From: Micromonospora sp. NBC_01796
Lineage (GTDB): Bacteria; Actinomycetota; Actinomycetes; Mycobacteriales; Micromonosporaceae
DNA: 64,000 bases
NCBI RefSeq assembly: GCF_035917455.1
Contig: NZ_CP109078.1
Span: 2,232,001-2,296,000, forward strand
Direction: 5' to 3'
In this document: positions 51,924-61,849 of the stretch, one piece after another
Layout of the letters: the number at the start of each line of letters is the position of its first letter
Numbering within the stretch: the first letter of the stretch is position 1
Translations under genes and position numbers: made by a program
The notes under the pieces: model-generated
The model's input: the letters and a program-made list of their open reading frames with translations, nothing else
What the model was told of the DNA's origin: nothing
Databases searched by the model: none

Positions 51924-54113
51924 TCAGCCGGGCTCGCCGAGCAGCGTACGGCGTACCACCCGCTCCGCGGCCCGGCCGTCGTCGAGCACGCAGAAGCGGG
52001 CCCGGAAGTGGGCACGGGCCTTCGCCGAGGCGTCGTTGTCGACCGCACCGGCCCGGAAAAGGTCCAGCAGGTCCGGGAAGCTCGTCGCGACCGCACCCGG
52101 CGGTTCGGCGGTGACGTCGAAGTAGACCCCCCGGGCGAGCCGGTACGCGTCCCAGTCCGGGGCGTAGATGACGATCGGCCGGTCCAGGGTGCCGTAGTCG
52201 AACATCGCCGACGAATAGTCCGTGACCAGCACGTCCGCGGCGAGGTAGAGGTCCTCGACCGACGGGTGGGCGCTGACGTCGCGTACCCGGCCGGAGGCGC
52301 TGACCTCGGCGGCCACGTCCCGGTCGTGGAAGTAGTGGCTGCGCATCAGCAGCCGGCCGTGCGGGCCGAGCGCCTCGACGAACTCGGTCGGGTCGAACGG
52401 CGGCCGGTAACCGGGCAGGTGCTCCCGGTGGGTCGGCGCGTAGAGCACCACCAGGTCGTCGGGGGCGAAACCGAGGTCGGACCGGATCGCGGCGACCTCG
52501 TCGGCGGTGGCGTTCGCGAGCCGGTCGTTACGCGGGTAGCCGGTGTTCAACGCGACGTAGTTCGCCGGGTAGGCCCGGTCCCACATCTGGGTGGAGAAGG
52601 TGTTCGAGCTGATGCTGAAGTCCCACCGGTCGATCCGGCGGAGCAGCTTCGGGAACTCCATCCCGACCGCACCGGTCGGGTACCGCTGCTGGTCCAGCCC
52701 CATCACCTTGACCGGGGTGCCGTGGTGGGTCTGGATGTGCACCGAGCCGGGCCGTTTCACCACGAAGTCGGGGAAGTTGACGTTGTTGATCAGCCACTTC
52801 GCCCGCGCCAGCGCCCGGTAGTAGGCGGGCGTGCCGGCGACCACGTACTGCACGCCGGGCGGGAGGCTCGACACCCGGTCCCGGCGGACCACGAAGACGC
52901 CCCGGATGTGCGGGGCCAGCTCACCGGCCTTGGCGTGGATCGCCGCCGGGTTGCAGGCGTAACCGCGGTACCAGTAGGCGGCGTACAGGGCCAGCGACCG
53001 GTCGATCGGGAGCCGCAGCTGGGCCTGGTAGTAGCCGCGCAGGACCGCGTCCCGGCCGAGCCGGGCGGACCGCCGGGCCGGGGGCACCACCGCGCGTCGG
53101 GCCGCGCCGACGCCGTCGCGCAACCGGCCCCGGACCAGGTGCGCGGTACGCAGGGCGCTGAACGTACGCCACTTGCCCTCGGCCACCAGCCGGTGCTTGA
53201 GCCCCTCGGCGCCACCCGGCACCGGGTAACCGCCCGGCGGCAGCCACCGCTTGTAGTCGTCGTGCATCCGGGCGAAGAACGCCGGCCGGAGCTTCGGCCC
53301 GATCCGGTCACCGTTGCCGAGGATGGTCAGGTAGTGCCAGATCATCCGCCGGAAGAGCACCGGGCGCAGGTCGTCCACCCGGGGCGACCACTCGTCCACC
53401 AGCTCGAACACCCGTTGCCAGTGCGGGAAGACCTCGAAGTGCCGGTCCCCCTGGGTACGGGTGATCGCGCCGGACCGGCGCTGCCGGTAGTTCACGCAGA
53501 CCAGGTCGAGCACGCTGATCCGCTCCGCCGCCAGCACCAGCGGGTACGTGAACGACACGTCCTCGTACCAGCCGGGGCCGAACCGGAGCCCGAGGTCGAC
53601 CAGGAAGTCCCGCCGGACCAGCTTGTTCCAGGCGGTGTGCAGCAGGCCGATCAGTTCCGGCCGCTGGCGCAGGCTGAACGTGGTCGGACCGGGCGAGGTC
53701 GGGAAGAGTTCCCGCATCGCGCTGCCGAGCACCGCGTTGTCCCAGTACGACCGGACATGGTCGACGATCAGCAGCTCCGGGGACGTTTCCCGCAGTCGCC
53801 GGGCCACCGTCGGCAGGCAGTCGGGGGCGAGCCAGTCGTCGCTGTCGACGAACCAGACGTACTCGCCGGTGGCACGGTCGAGGCCGATGTTGCGCGCCTC
53901 GCCCAGGCCGACGTTCTCCGGCAGCGACACCACGGTCAGCCGGGGGTCGCGGGCGGCGTACTCGGCGAAGATCTCACCGCTGCTGTCCGGGGAGCGGTCG
54001 TCGACCCCGATCACCTCGATGTCGGTGAACGGCTGCCCGAGGATCGAGTCGAGGCATTCCCGCAGGTAGCCCTCGACCTTGTAGGCCGGCACGACAAAGC
54101 TGATCAGGGTCAT
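51924..54113 (-). CDS. Fusion of GT2 glycosyltransferase and TagF-like glycerophosphotransferase
   Basis: 729 residues. The N-terminal GT-A domain (about 1-240) has LISFVVPAYKVEGYLRECLDSI, VIGVDDRSPDSSGEI, LGEARNIGLDRATGEYVWFVDSDDW. The C-terminal domain (about 380-725) is CDP-glycerol:polyglycerophosphate phosphotransferase: QTHHGTPVKVMGLD, VLYAPTHREH, LLMRSHY, and VTDYSSAMFDY near the end. It points to a teichoic-acid-type polymer with poly(polyol phosphate) units. ATG 54113 overlaps the upstream stop (ATGA). The same GT2-TagF fusion layout is known in actinobacterial wall-polymer loci. Confidence 0.92.
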   Translation of the reverse strand: MTLISFVVPAYKVEGYLRECLDSILGQPFTDIEVIGVDDRSPDSSGEIFAEYAARDPRLTVVSLPENVGLGEARNIGLDRATGEYVWFVDSDDWLAPDCLPTVARRLRETSPELLIVDHVRSYWDNAVLGSAMRELFPTSPGPTTFSLRQRPELIGLLHTAWNKLVRRDFLVDLGLRFGPGWYEDVSFTYPLVLAAERISVLDLVCVNYRQRRSGAITRTQGDRHFEVFPHWQRVFELVDEWSPRVDDLRPVLFRRMIWHYLTILGNGDRIGPKLRPAFFARMHDDYKRWLPPGGYPVPGGAEGLKHRLVAEGKWRTFSALRTAHLVRGRLRDGVGAARRAVVPPARRSARLGRDAVLRGYYQAQLRLPIDRSLALYAAYWYRGYACNPAAIHAKAGELAPHIRGVFVVRRDRVSSLPPGVQYVVAGTPAYYRALARAKWLINNVNFPDFVVKRPGSVHIQTHHGTPVKVMGLDQQRYPTGAVGMEFPKLLRRIDRWDFSISSNTFSTQMWDRAYPANYVALNTGYPRNDRLANATADEVAAIRSDLGFAPDDLVVLYAPTHREHLPGYRPPFDPTEFVEALGPHGRLLMRSHYFHDRDVAAEVSASGRVRDVSAHPSVEDLYLAADVLVTDYSSAMFDYGTLDRPIVIYAPDWDAYRLARGVYFDVTAEPPGAVATSFPDLLDLFRAGAVDNDASAKARAHFRARFCVLDDGRAAERVVRRTLLGEPG

Positions 54114-56107
54114 CGGTTCCGCTCCTCCCCGGCCGCCATGGCGGCCCGGCCGTCGACACCGTGCCCGGCACCGGGCGTACGGCGGGCCGGTGCGGCCGGC
54201 AGCATCCACCCGCTGACCGCGCCCAGGGTCAGGATCACGAAGAGGTACCCGGCCAGCGTCGCTTCACCCGCGGCGGCGACTCCCGCCAGCACCACCGCCA
54301 CCAGCAGCAACAGCCGCCCGTCCCAGCCCAGGCCGTACGGCCGCAACTCGGGCGCCGCGCCCCGTTTCTCCAGCCGGGCGGTCAGGTCGTAGTGGTGCAA
54401 CGCCAGCACAAAAAGCAGTGCGAAGGTCACCGGACCGGGAACGCCGGCAGCCACGTCGATGGCGATGACAAACAGGTACTCGGCGGCCCGGAGTGCTGCC
54501 GGCACCAGCCAGTCCAGCGGCCGGTTGTGCGACCTGCCCGCCGGCAGCCCGGCGGCGAGTACGGCCACCAGCCCGGTCACCACCACCGCGACGCGTACCC
54601 CGGTGTCACCCAGTCCGGCCAGCGCCAGCCCCAGCAGGGTCGCGCTGGCGGCGACCGCCAGCACACCGAGCGGCAGCGGTCCGGCCCAGCCGGGCAGCCG
54701 ACGACCGAGGGCGCCAAGCCAGCCGGCGACCGGGCCGTCGTCGCGGTAGAGCGTGGTGTCGACCCGACCCAGCACCGAGACCCGCATCGACCGGGCCCGC
54801 ACCGTACGCAGCGCCAACGTGTACGCCGCCGCCAGCCCGCCCCAGACCAGGACCGCGACCAGGCTCACCAGCGGGTTGAACAGGGCCACGGTCAGCGCGA
54901 TCAGGGCCCACCGCTCACCGATCGGGAAAACGACGGTCCGCTTGAGCCAGTACGACAGCGAACCCGTGTCGGCCTGGACCCGGTTGGATGCCTGGCTGAG
55001 CCGGCCACCGAGCCCACCACCGGACGCCCCGGCCGGATTCGGGCGGCGGGCGGCCTCGTCGTGCAGGGCGCCGTACCAGGTGTCGGTCATGTGCCGGGCC
55101 GTCTGGAGGGTCAGCGCGGCGATCGCCAGCGTCCAGCCGTTGCCGAGTCCGGCCCGGTCGACACCGACCGCCAGACCGGCGTAGACGACGTACTCCTTCG
55201 CCCGGTCGGCCATCGTGTCCAGCCAACCACCCCAGGGGCTGAACTGCCGGGTGTACCGGGCCAACTGCCCGTCCACGCAGTCGAGCACGAAGCCGAGGTA
55301 GAGCAGGATCGCGCCGAGCACCGCCGCCCATCGGGCGCCGTACCCGAACAGGGCGGCGGCGGCCAGGGCGAACAGCACCGACAGCGCGGTCACCCCGGTC
55401 GGGCCGAGCCCGACCCGGGCGGACAACTTCGTGACGTACGGGGACCAGGTGCTGACGAAGTACGTGGTGAAGAAGTCGTCCTTCTCCTTGACCGACAACC
55501 GCAGCTCGGCCTTGTCCTCGTCGACCGAGCCGATGGCCGACACGGCGTCGTTGATGCTCTCGGCGTCGGTGGCGCGGTGGGCGACGAGCAGGCGTACCCG
55601 ATGGGTGAAGATCGTGGCATCGGTGCCGGTCAGGGCCGTGAACACCCGGTCCGGCGCGGATCCCGGGCCGGTCTGCCGGGCGGCGGCGACGAGGGCCGGC
55701 AGGTCCTCGACCCCGACCCGGACCGCCCCGCCGAAGGTGCCGGTCGCGTCGGTGAACCGGCCGGCGTCGAGGCCGGCGGCGACCACCTGGCCGCGTTCCT
55801 CCCGGAGCACCGCCTGACCGGTCGCGGCGGGATCGGTCAGCACCAGCGCCACGGTCGGACCGACCGGGCTGGTGGCGAGGTGGCGCAGCACCGCAGCGTG
55901 CGCGACCAGGTCGTCCGCGCAGAGCAGGACCGGCTCGGTGGCGTGTTCGGCCAGCGTGGCCACCTCGGCCGGGTCGGCGGTGACCACGACCTGCCGGGCA
56001 CCGGCCCGGCCCAACTGGTCGCGCAGCCGGTCGACCGGCGGTACGCCGTCGACCGGCTGGGCCTGACCGGGGTACGCGGAACGGGTGAGGATGACGGCCA
56101 GCGTCAC
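54110..56107 (-). CDS. CDP-alcohol phosphotransferase fused to nucleotidyltransferase-like and C-terminal membrane domains
   Basis: 665 residues. The N-terminal about 210 resemble a nucleotidyltransferase-like alpha/beta domain (LAVILTRSAYPGQAQPVDG, LLCADDLVAHAAVL). Residues about 230-400 are a membrane CDP-OH phosphotransferase with the exact DGxxARx8GxxxDxxxD motif: DGQLARYTRQFSPWGGWLDTMAD. The C-terminal about 260 residues are multi-pass and may be the DUF5941 region. The layout recalls bifunctional cytidylyltransferase/inositol-phosphate synthases. It probably attaches a polyol phosphate to a lipid carrier, a step in making the polymer exported by the adjacent ABC transporter. GTG 56107 overlaps the upstream stop (GTGA). 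Confidence 0.88.
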   Translation of the reverse strand: MTLAVILTRSAYPGQAQPVDGVPPVDRLRDQLGRAGARQVVVTADPAEVATLAEHATEPVLLCADDLVAHAAVLRHLATSPVGPTVALVLTDPAATGQAVLREERGQVVAAGLDAGRFTDATGTFGGAVRVGVEDLPALVAAARQTGPGSAPDRVFTALTGTDATIFTHRVRLLVAHRATDAESINDAVSAIGSVDEDKAELRLSVKEKDDFFTTYFVSTWSPYVTKLSARVGLGPTGVTALSVLFALAAAALFGYGARWAAVLGAILLYLGFVLDCVDGQLARYTRQFSPWGGWLDTMADRAKEYVVYAGLAVGVDRAGLGNGWTLAIAALTLQTARHMTDTWYGALHDEAARRPNPAGASGGGLGGRLSQASNRVQADTGSLSYWLKRTVVFPIGERWALIALTVALFNPLVSLVAVLVWGGLAAAYTLALRTVRARSMRVSVLGRVDTTLYRDDGPVAGWLGALGRRLPGWAGPLPLGVLAVAASATLLGLALAGLGDTGVRVAVVVTGLVAVLAAGLPAGRSHNRPLDWLVPAALRAAEYLFVIAIDVAAGVPGPVTFALLFVLALHHYDLTARLEKRGAAPELRPYGLGWDGRLLLLVAVVLAGVAAAGEATLAGYLFVILTLGAVSGWMLPAAPARRTPGAGHGVDGRAAMAAGEERNR

Positions 56108-56850
56108 GTCCGGACCACGTTGTTGTACGCGTCGAGCGCCTCGCGGACAGTGCCGTCGATCTCCAGCTTGCCGGCGTTGAAGTAGAGCCCCCGGTTGCAG
56201 AACCGGGTCAGGTCGCTCTCGTTGTGCGAAACCAGCACCAGCGAACGCCCCTCACCGAGCATCCGCTCGATGGTGGTGTAGCACTTCTTCCGGAACTCGG
56301 TGTCGCCGACCGCCATCACCTCGTCCATCAGCAGGATCGGGTGTTGCAGGTGGGAGATGACCGAGAACCCCAGCCGGACCTTCATACCGGACGAATAGTG
56401 CCGTACCGGGGTGTCGATCGCCTTCTCCACCTGATCACCGGCGAACGAGACGATGTCGTCGAAGTGGGTCTTCAGGTACTGCGAGCTGAGCCCGTGCAGG
56501 GACCCGACCAGGTGCACGTTCTCCCGGCCGGTGAGGTCGTTGGAGAACCCGGCGGAGAGTTCCAGCAGGGGCGCCACCTCACCGCGTACGGCGATCGTGC
56601 CCTCGTCCTGGATCAGCACCCCGGCGATCAGCCGGAGCAGGGTGCTCTTGCCGGTGCCGTTCTTGCCGATGACGCCGACCGCGTCGCCCGCCTGTACTTC
56701 GAACGACACGTTGCGCAGCGGCCAGAACTCGTTCGCCTTCGGCTGCCGCCCGCCCCGGTGGATGAACATCTCCCGCAGGCGCAGCTGACGCCGCCGGCCA
56801 CGGACGAACTGGATGCCGAGGTTGTGCGCCTCGATGATCGGCTTGCTCAC
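56104..56850 (-). CDS. Polysaccharide/teichoic-acid export ABC ATPase (TagH/Wzt-type)
   Basis: 248 residues. Walker A GKNGTGKSTLLRLIAG, a Q-loop-like region near LLELSAGFSNDLTGRENV, the signature YSSGMKVRLGFSV, Walker B ILLMDEVMAVGD and the switch LVSHNESDLTRF. The characteristic FWPLRNVSFEVQAGDAVGVIG and AVGDTEFRKKC place it with TagH/Wzt-type polysaccharide exporters; there is no long C-terminal carbohydrate-binding domain. The GTG start at 56850 shares one base with the permease stop (TAGTG) and follows AAGGAGCTG. An upstream in-frame start lies inside the permease gene and is less likely. Confidence 0.94.
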   Translation of the reverse strand: MSKPIIEAHNLGIQFVRGRRRQLRLREMFIHRGGRQPKANEFWPLRNVSFEVQAGDAVGVIGKNGTGKSTLLRLIAGVLIQDEGTIAVRGEVAPLLELSAGFSNDLTGRENVHLVGSLHGLSSQYLKTHFDDIVSFAGDQVEKAIDTPVRHYSSGMKVRLGFSVISHLQHPILLMDEVMAVGDTEFRKKCYTTIERMLGEGRSLVLVSHNESDLTRFCNRGLYFNAGKLEIDGTVREALDAYNNVVRT

Positions 56851-57662
56851 TACAGCTCCTTGAGCACGGCGGGCTCGAGCCGGCGGAAGACCCACCAGCC
56901 GCCGAAGAACAGCACCAGGCTGCCGACCACCGAGGTGGCGAGCAGTCCGGCGTCGGGGAATTCCGACGGGTACCAGATGGCGCGGAACAGCTCGAAGATG
57001 CCGACCAGCGGGTTCAGCTCGTAGATCGTCTTCACCCAGCCCGGCATGCCGGACTCCTGGACGAGCTGCAACGGGTAGATGATCGGGGTCCCGTAGAAGA
57101 GCAGCCGGGTGAACAGCCGCATCAGCCGGTCCACGTCGCGCAGCAGTACGTTCAGCGACGACAGCAGCAGCGCGACGCCGGTGAGCAGGATGGTCTGCAA
57201 CAGCACCGCCAGCGGCAGCGACAGGAGTTCCCAGCCGAAGTGCAGTTCACCGAAGTACGCGGCGAGCACGACCAGTACCGGCAGGCCGGCGACGTACTCG
57301 GCGAACCGGCCGATCACCCGCCCGATCGGGAAGACCTCGCGGGGCACCTTCATCGTGGTGATCAACCGGGCCTGGCCGGTCAGCGCGCTGGTGGCCTCGC
57401 TGATCGCGGAGTTCGTCCACATCCAGGCGAAGATGCCGGTCACCAGGAACAGCGGGTACGAGTCCTTCGCCGGGCCGGCGTGGTTGCTGGTGCCGTAGAG
57501 CACACCGAAGACGAACCAGTAGATGGCACCCATGGCGAGCGGCTCGAGCAACGACCAGAAATAGCCGAGGAACGACTGCTGGTACTTGACCGCCAGGTCC
57601 CGGCGAACCAGCAGCCGTAGCGCGTTGCGATGGCTCCACACACCCGCGACGCTCGTTGTCAT
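56850..57662 (-). CDS. Polysaccharide/teichoic-acid export ABC-2 permease (TagG/Wzm-type)
   Basis: 270 residues with six likely membrane helices. The TagG/Wzm hallmarks are visible: LLVRRDLAVKYQQSFLGYFWSLLEPLAM at the start, LFLVTGIFAWMW, TMKVPREVFPIGRVIGRFAEYV and TPIIYPLQLVQESG...ELNPLVGIFELFRAIWY near the end. It forms the membrane channel for the ATPase encoded directly downstream. It is the first gene of the five-gene polymer operon. Confidence 0.94.
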   Translation of the reverse strand: MTTSVAGVWSHRNALRLLVRRDLAVKYQQSFLGYFWSLLEPLAMGAIYWFVFGVLYGTSNHAGPAKDSYPLFLVTGIFAWMWTNSAISEATSALTGQARLITTMKVPREVFPIGRVIGRFAEYVAGLPVLVVLAAYFGELHFGWELLSLPLAVLLQTILLTGVALLLSSLNVLLRDVDRLMRLFTRLLFYGTPIIYPLQLVQESGMPGWVKTIYELNPLVGIFELFRAIWYPSEFPDAGLLATSVVGSLVLFFGGWWVFRRLEPAVLKEL

Positions 57663-57951
57663 GGCCGCCTTCCCGAACCGGAAAATGATCGAGGGCGGCT
57701 GCGCCGGAAGGACCCACCGACGCGTCCGGTACGGATCACGTGACGACCTCTCCCGGTCACCGTCCGCGACCGCCCTAACAGCTATTGTGCTCCCGCGTCT
57801 CGTGCCGGAATCTCGGACACGGCACCCGGACCGCGGCTGCGGGCCCCGCCAGGGCGGGCCGCTGACGCGCCATAGGTTAGCAGTCGGTCAGCACGCTCGG
57901 TAGGCGGTGCCGGGCCTGCGCGAGCGCTGCTGAGCGCGGATCCATCAACCC

Positions 57952-59346
57952 TCAGCACTCGATGACATTGACCGCCAGCCCACCCCGTGCGGTCTCCTTG
58001 TACTTGACCTTCATGTCCGCACCGGTCTCCCGCATGGTCTTGATGACCTTGTCCAGGGAGACCGTGTGTACGCCGTCCCCGCGCAGCGCCAGCCGGGCCG
58101 CGGTGATCGCCTTGATGCTCGCCACCGCGTTCCGCTCGATGCACGGGATCTGCACCAGCCCGCCGACCGGGTCACAGGTCAGGCCCAGGTTGTGCTCCAT
58201 CCCGATCTCGGCCGCGTTCTCCACCTGGGCCGGGGTCCCGCCGAGCGCCTCGGCCAGCCCGGCCGCCGCCATCGAGCAGGCCGAACCGACCTCGCCCTGG
58301 CAGCCGACCTCGGCCCCTGAGATCGAGGCGTTCTCCTTGAACAGCACCCCGATCGCCGCCGCGGCGAGCATGAAACGGACCACACCGTCCGGCGACGCGG
58401 TCGCGACGAACCGGGTGTAGTAGTGCAGCACCGCCGGGATGATGCCGGCGGCCCCGTTGGTCGGCGCGGTGACCACCCGGCCGCCGGAGGCGTTCTCCTC
58501 GTTCACCGCGAGCGCGAACAGGGTGACCCAGTCCATCACCCGCAGCGGGTCCTCCGACCCTCCGGTCCCCGACCAGCCGGCCCCGCGCTCGGTCGCCAGG
58601 GACCGCCGCAGCTCGGCCGCCCGCCGGCGCACCTTGAGACCGCCCGGTAGCACCCCGTCACGGTGGCTGCCCCGCTCGACGCACTCCTGCATCACCCGCC
58701 AGATCTCCAGCAGGCCGGTACGGATCTCGTCCGCCCCGCGCCGGGCGCGCTCGTTGGCGAACATCACCCCGCTGATCGAGAGCCCGGTCTCCTCGGTCAC
58801 CTTGAGTAGTTCCGCCCCCGTGCTGAACGGGTACGGCACCCGGGTCGGGTCCGGCTTGATCCGGTCGGCACCGGCCGCCGCCTCGTCGACCACAAAACCG
58901 CCGCCGACCGAGTAGTACGTCCGGTCCCGTACCGCCTCACCGGTCTCGTCGTACGCGGTGAAGGTCATCCCGTTCGGGTGGAACGGCAGCGACCGGCGGC
59001 GGTGGAGTACCAGGTCACGGGCCGGGTCGAAGTCGATGGTGTGCGCACCGAGTACGGCCAGCCGCCCGGTCTCCCGGATCTCGGCCACCGTCGCGTCGAC
59101 CCGGTCCGGGTCCACGGTCTCGGGTGCCTCACCGGCCAGCCCGAGCAGGACCGCCCGGTCGCTGCCGTGCCCGTGACCGGTGGCGCCGAGCGAACCGAAG
59201 AGTTCGGCGTGGATCCGGGTGGTCCCGACGAGCAGTCCGTCGGCCTTGAGCCCGGTGACGAACGTACGCGCCGCCCGCATCGGCCCCACCGTGTGTGAAC
59301 TGGACGGCCCGATCCCTACCGTGAACAGATCGAAGACGCTGATCAT
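57952..59346 (-). CDS. sdaA: L-serine ammonia-lyase (L-serine dehydratase), single-chain type
   Basis: 464 residues. The N-terminal domain starts [21 protein letters not shown] and includes [20 protein letters not shown]. The C-terminal catalytic domain has [38 protein letters not shown] and [18 protein letters not shown], whose cysteines bind the 4Fe-4S cluster. It converts L-serine to pyruvate and ammonia. ATG 59346 follows GGGAGGAGG; longer in-frame starts up to 59472 lack support. Monocistronic. Confidence 0.96.
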   Translation of the reverse strand: MISVFDLFTVGIGPSSSHTVGPMRAARTFVTGLKADGLLVGTTRIHAELFGSLGATGHGHGSDRAVLLGLAGEAPETVDPDRVDATVAEIRETGRLAVLGAHTIDFDPARDLVLHRRRSLPFHPNGMTFTAYDETGEAVRDRTYYSVGGGFVVDEAAAGADRIKPDPTRVPYPFSTGAELLKVTEETGLSISGVMFANERARRGADEIRTGLLEIWRVMQECVERGSHRDGVLPGGLKVRRRAAELRRSLATERGAGWSGTGGSEDPLRVMDWVTLFALAVNEENASGGRVVTAPTNGAAGIIPAVLHYYTRFVATASPDGVVRFMLAAAAIGVLFKENASISGAEVGCQGEVGSACSMAAAGLAEALGGTPAQVENAAEIGMEHNLGLTCDPVGGLVQIPCIERNAVASIKAITAARLALRGDGVHTVSLDKVIKTMRETGADMKVKYKETARGGLAVNVIEC

Positions 59347-59583
59347 CGATCCTCCTCCCGCCGCCCGCTCTGCCACATCCGGCTCCGTTGCCGTCGGGTC
59401 AGGCCAGCACCGAGCGGCGAGCCTACCCGTCATCCCAAGCATGCGTCCCGGGCGGCCAACCGGGGTAAGCACCTACGGGTACGGATGCGCCGAATCGCCC
59501 TCAGGGCGGAGGGCGTCCTGGATGTCGGTTCGTACGGTGGATACAGACGCGGCGGACGGCCGCAGAGTTGGGAGACGACGACC

Positions 59584-59790
59584 ATGAGTCGCAAACTGGT
59601 ACGACCCCGGGACCACCGGATGATCGCCGGAGTCTGCGCCGGGCTGGCCCGCCGCTTCGGTCTCTCCACCGGAGTGGTCCGGCTCCTCTTCGTGCTCTCC
59701 GTGATCCTGCCCGGTCCGCAGGTGCTGCTCTACATCGCGCTGTGGATCATCATGCCGAACGAGAACGCCCAGCAGGCGTACGTCGCCTAG
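59584..59790 (+). CDS. Small PspC-domain membrane protein
   Basis: 68 residues, essentially all PspC domain: KLVRPRDHRMIAGVCAGLARRFG, LSTGVVRLLFVLSVILPG, LLYIALWIIMPNE with one or two membrane helices. PspC domains respond to envelope stress or signal to two-component systems; the stand-alone form may be a stress sensor. The ATG at 59584 follows GGGAG. It faces away from the serine dehydratase gene. Confidence 0.93.
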   Translation: MSRKLVRPRDHRMIAGVCAGLARRFGLSTGVVRLLFVLSVILPGPQVLLYIALWIIMPNENAQQAYVA

Positions 59791-59798
59791 CAACGCCG

Positions 59799-59832
59799 AT
59801 CGGGGCCGTACCCGGCTGGGTACGGCCCCGAT
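59799..59832. terminator. Bidirectional terminator
   Basis: Perfect 15-bp stem (59799-59813 with 59818-59832, inner bases GGGGCCGTACCC) and a 4-nt GGCT loop, between the convergent PspC and GT-C genes. Confidence 0.88.
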
Positions 59833-59862
59833 TCGTGGTCCTGCTCGTGTTCCGGGCGCCGG

Positions 59863-61842
59863 TCAGCGCCGGATGGCCACCACGACGTTCTGCGGCAGCT
59901 CGACGATGGTCCAGTCCGAGGTCGAGAACTGGTCCGGGGTGAACCGCAGGCTGCGCCAGGCCCAGCCGTCCGGCTGCTCGCTCAGCACGAAGACCTGGAT
60001 CGGCCCGAACTCGCCGACGTTCGCCGCCTTGGCCGCGAACGCCGCCGGATCACGGGTCGAGGCGAGCTTCTCCACCTCGTCCAGCCGGTCGTCCCACCGG
60101 GACAGGGTGCTGCCGGCGGTCCGGTCGTTGTCCATGAAGCCGGGCCAGGGCAGGAACGAGAAGACCCGGTCGTCGGTGGCGAGGGTGATCGGCTGCGCCT
60201 TCGGCCCGAGTTCCCGTTCGACCGCCTGCTCGACCTCGGTGATCGGGAAGCCGGGGCGGCGACCCTCCTTCGGCGCGTAGGTCGGGTAGCCCCCACCGGG
60301 CAGCGGTTCGCTGTGCGCCATGATCGCGTACTTGCTGCCGCTCTCCGGCATCCAGGTGCTGGTGAAGCCGGCGGCGGTCCAGGCGAGCACAACGGCGAGC
60401 AGCGCCGAACCGGCCAGCCGGGGCGGGGTCAGCCGCAACCGGCGCAGCACGATCGGGGCGAGGTGGGCGATCACGAGGATGCCGGCGACGGTGAACAGGA
60501 TCCCGTAGAGGCGGGCGGTGTAGTGCATGAAGCCGGTGTGCTGGGTCAGCACGTACCGGATCATCGACAGCACCCGGTAGCCGTACGCGGAGATGATCAG
60601 CAGGAGCAGCGGCCGGGCCCACCAGACCGAGCGCCACAGCCACACCAGGCCGACCAGCCCGACCAGTTGCAGCAGCCCGATCGGGTTGACGTTCAGGAAC
60701 GGGAACAGGTCGGAGTTCAGCGAGCCGGAGACGTACAGGTCGGAGATCGACTGTCCGCCCTTGGTGAGGGTGGCCCAGCCGAACGGCACGATGTACCAGG
60801 ACGCGACCACGAACGAGACCAGCACGATCAGGCCCAGCCGACGCAGGTACGCCCACCGGTCCGGCTCGGTCCGCCAGGCGATCACGATCAGGGCGATCAG
60901 GCCGATCGCCGCGTAGACCATCCACGCCTGGTAGGTGATCACGATGAAGCCGCCCAGGATGCCGGCGGGCAGCCAGTGCATCCGGCGCCGGGCCGGACGG
61001 GCGAAGACCTCCAACGCCCACGGTACGAAGATCGCCAGGGTCAGTACCTCGAACGCCTTGCGCGGGTCCGACCAGGTGATCAGCGTCAGGGCGGAGATGG
61101 CCACGGCCACCCACGGCCCGACCAGCCGGCGCCACATCAGGAACGCGGCGAGCACCGCCAGGGAACTGAAGAGCACCTCGGCGTCGGCGAGCAGGCGCCA
61201 GGCCGGTTCGTCCAGGACGACCGACGCCCGCCCGACCAGCCAGGCGTAGAACGGCGGGTACTCCGACGGGAGCCCGTGGACCAGGGTGTCGCTGGAGGCG
61301 ATGGTGGTGGTGTAGCGCTCCGCCGAGGCCGACATCCGGCCCATGTCGCCGACCAGTCCGGCGAAGCCGAACGGGGTGCCGTTGAGGGCCGACCGGAGCA
61401 TCAGCACGGTCCAGGCCGCGCCGAGACCGGCCGCCATACCGGCCACCGCCTCGCCGGACCAGCGCAGGGCCAGTACGAACACCGCGATGATCAGCAGGAA
61501 CGCCGCCGCGAGTGGGATGGTGGACGCGCCCGCCGAGAACGGGTTCCGGTCGATCAGCCGGGGGATGAGGATCGCGACCGGGGTCGCCACGAGCCAGGTG
61601 AGTACGGCCACCGTGCCGCCGTTGCCCAGCCAGCCCGGCACCCGGCGACCCGTGGTCGCCGGCGCGTCGGCGGTGGTGGCGGCACTGGTCGCGGTCGTCC
61701 CGGTCGGCTCGACGGCTGCCGTCGAGTCGGCCGCGTTGCGGTCTTCGGTTGACACGTTCGCCTCGGGTGACTCGTCGGCCTGGTCCGGCCGAGCGGGGCC
61801 GGCCGGCTTGGCCGACCCGTCGGGCGTGGTCTGCAGCGTCAC
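59863..61842 (-). CDS. GT-C membrane glycosyltransferase, arabinofuranosyltransferase (AftA)-like
   Basis: 659 residues. After a disordered Thr/Ala-rich N-terminus (about 70) there are about 11 membrane helices, then a C-terminal soluble domain (about 500-659; FPITEVEQAVERELGPKAQP, FSFLPWPGFMDN). The first extracytoplasmic loop carries DMGRMSASAERYTTTI and LPSEYPPFYAWLVGRAS, matching the DxM/EYPP pattern of AftA-type galactan arabinofuranosyltransferases that use decaprenyl-phosphoarabinose. The host's cell wall would then carry an arabinan or related polymer. An alternative is another lipid-phosphosugar GT-C enzyme. GTG 61842. A 7-nt gap separates it from the GT2 gene upstream, so they are co-transcribed. 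Confidence 0.75.
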   Translation of the reverse strand: MTLQTTPDGSAKPAGPARPDQADESPEANVSTEDRNAADSTAAVEPTGTTATSAATTADAPATTGRRVPGWLGNGGTVAVLTWLVATPVAILIPRLIDRNPFSAGASTIPLAAAFLLIIAVFVLALRWSGEAVAGMAAGLGAAWTVLMLRSALNGTPFGFAGLVGDMGRMSASAERYTTTIASSDTLVHGLPSEYPPFYAWLVGRASVVLDEPAWRLLADAEVLFSSLAVLAAFLMWRRLVGPWVAVAISALTLITWSDPRKAFEVLTLAIFVPWALEVFARPARRRMHWLPAGILGGFIVITYQAWMVYAAIGLIALIVIAWRTEPDRWAYLRRLGLIVLVSFVVASWYIVPFGWATLTKGGQSISDLYVSGSLNSDLFPFLNVNPIGLLQLVGLVGLVWLWRSVWWARPLLLLIISAYGYRVLSMIRYVLTQHTGFMHYTARLYGILFTVAGILVIAHLAPIVLRRLRLTPPRLAGSALLAVVLAWTAAGFTSTWMPESGSKYAIMAHSEPLPGGGYPTYAPKEGRRPGFPITEVEQAVERELGPKAQPITLATDDRVFSFLPWPGFMDNDRTAGSTLSRWDDRLDEVEKLASTRDPAAFAAKAANVGEFGPIQVFVLSEQPDGWAWRSLRFTPDQFSTSDWTIVELPQNVVVAIRR

Positions 61843-61849
61843 GGCGTCC

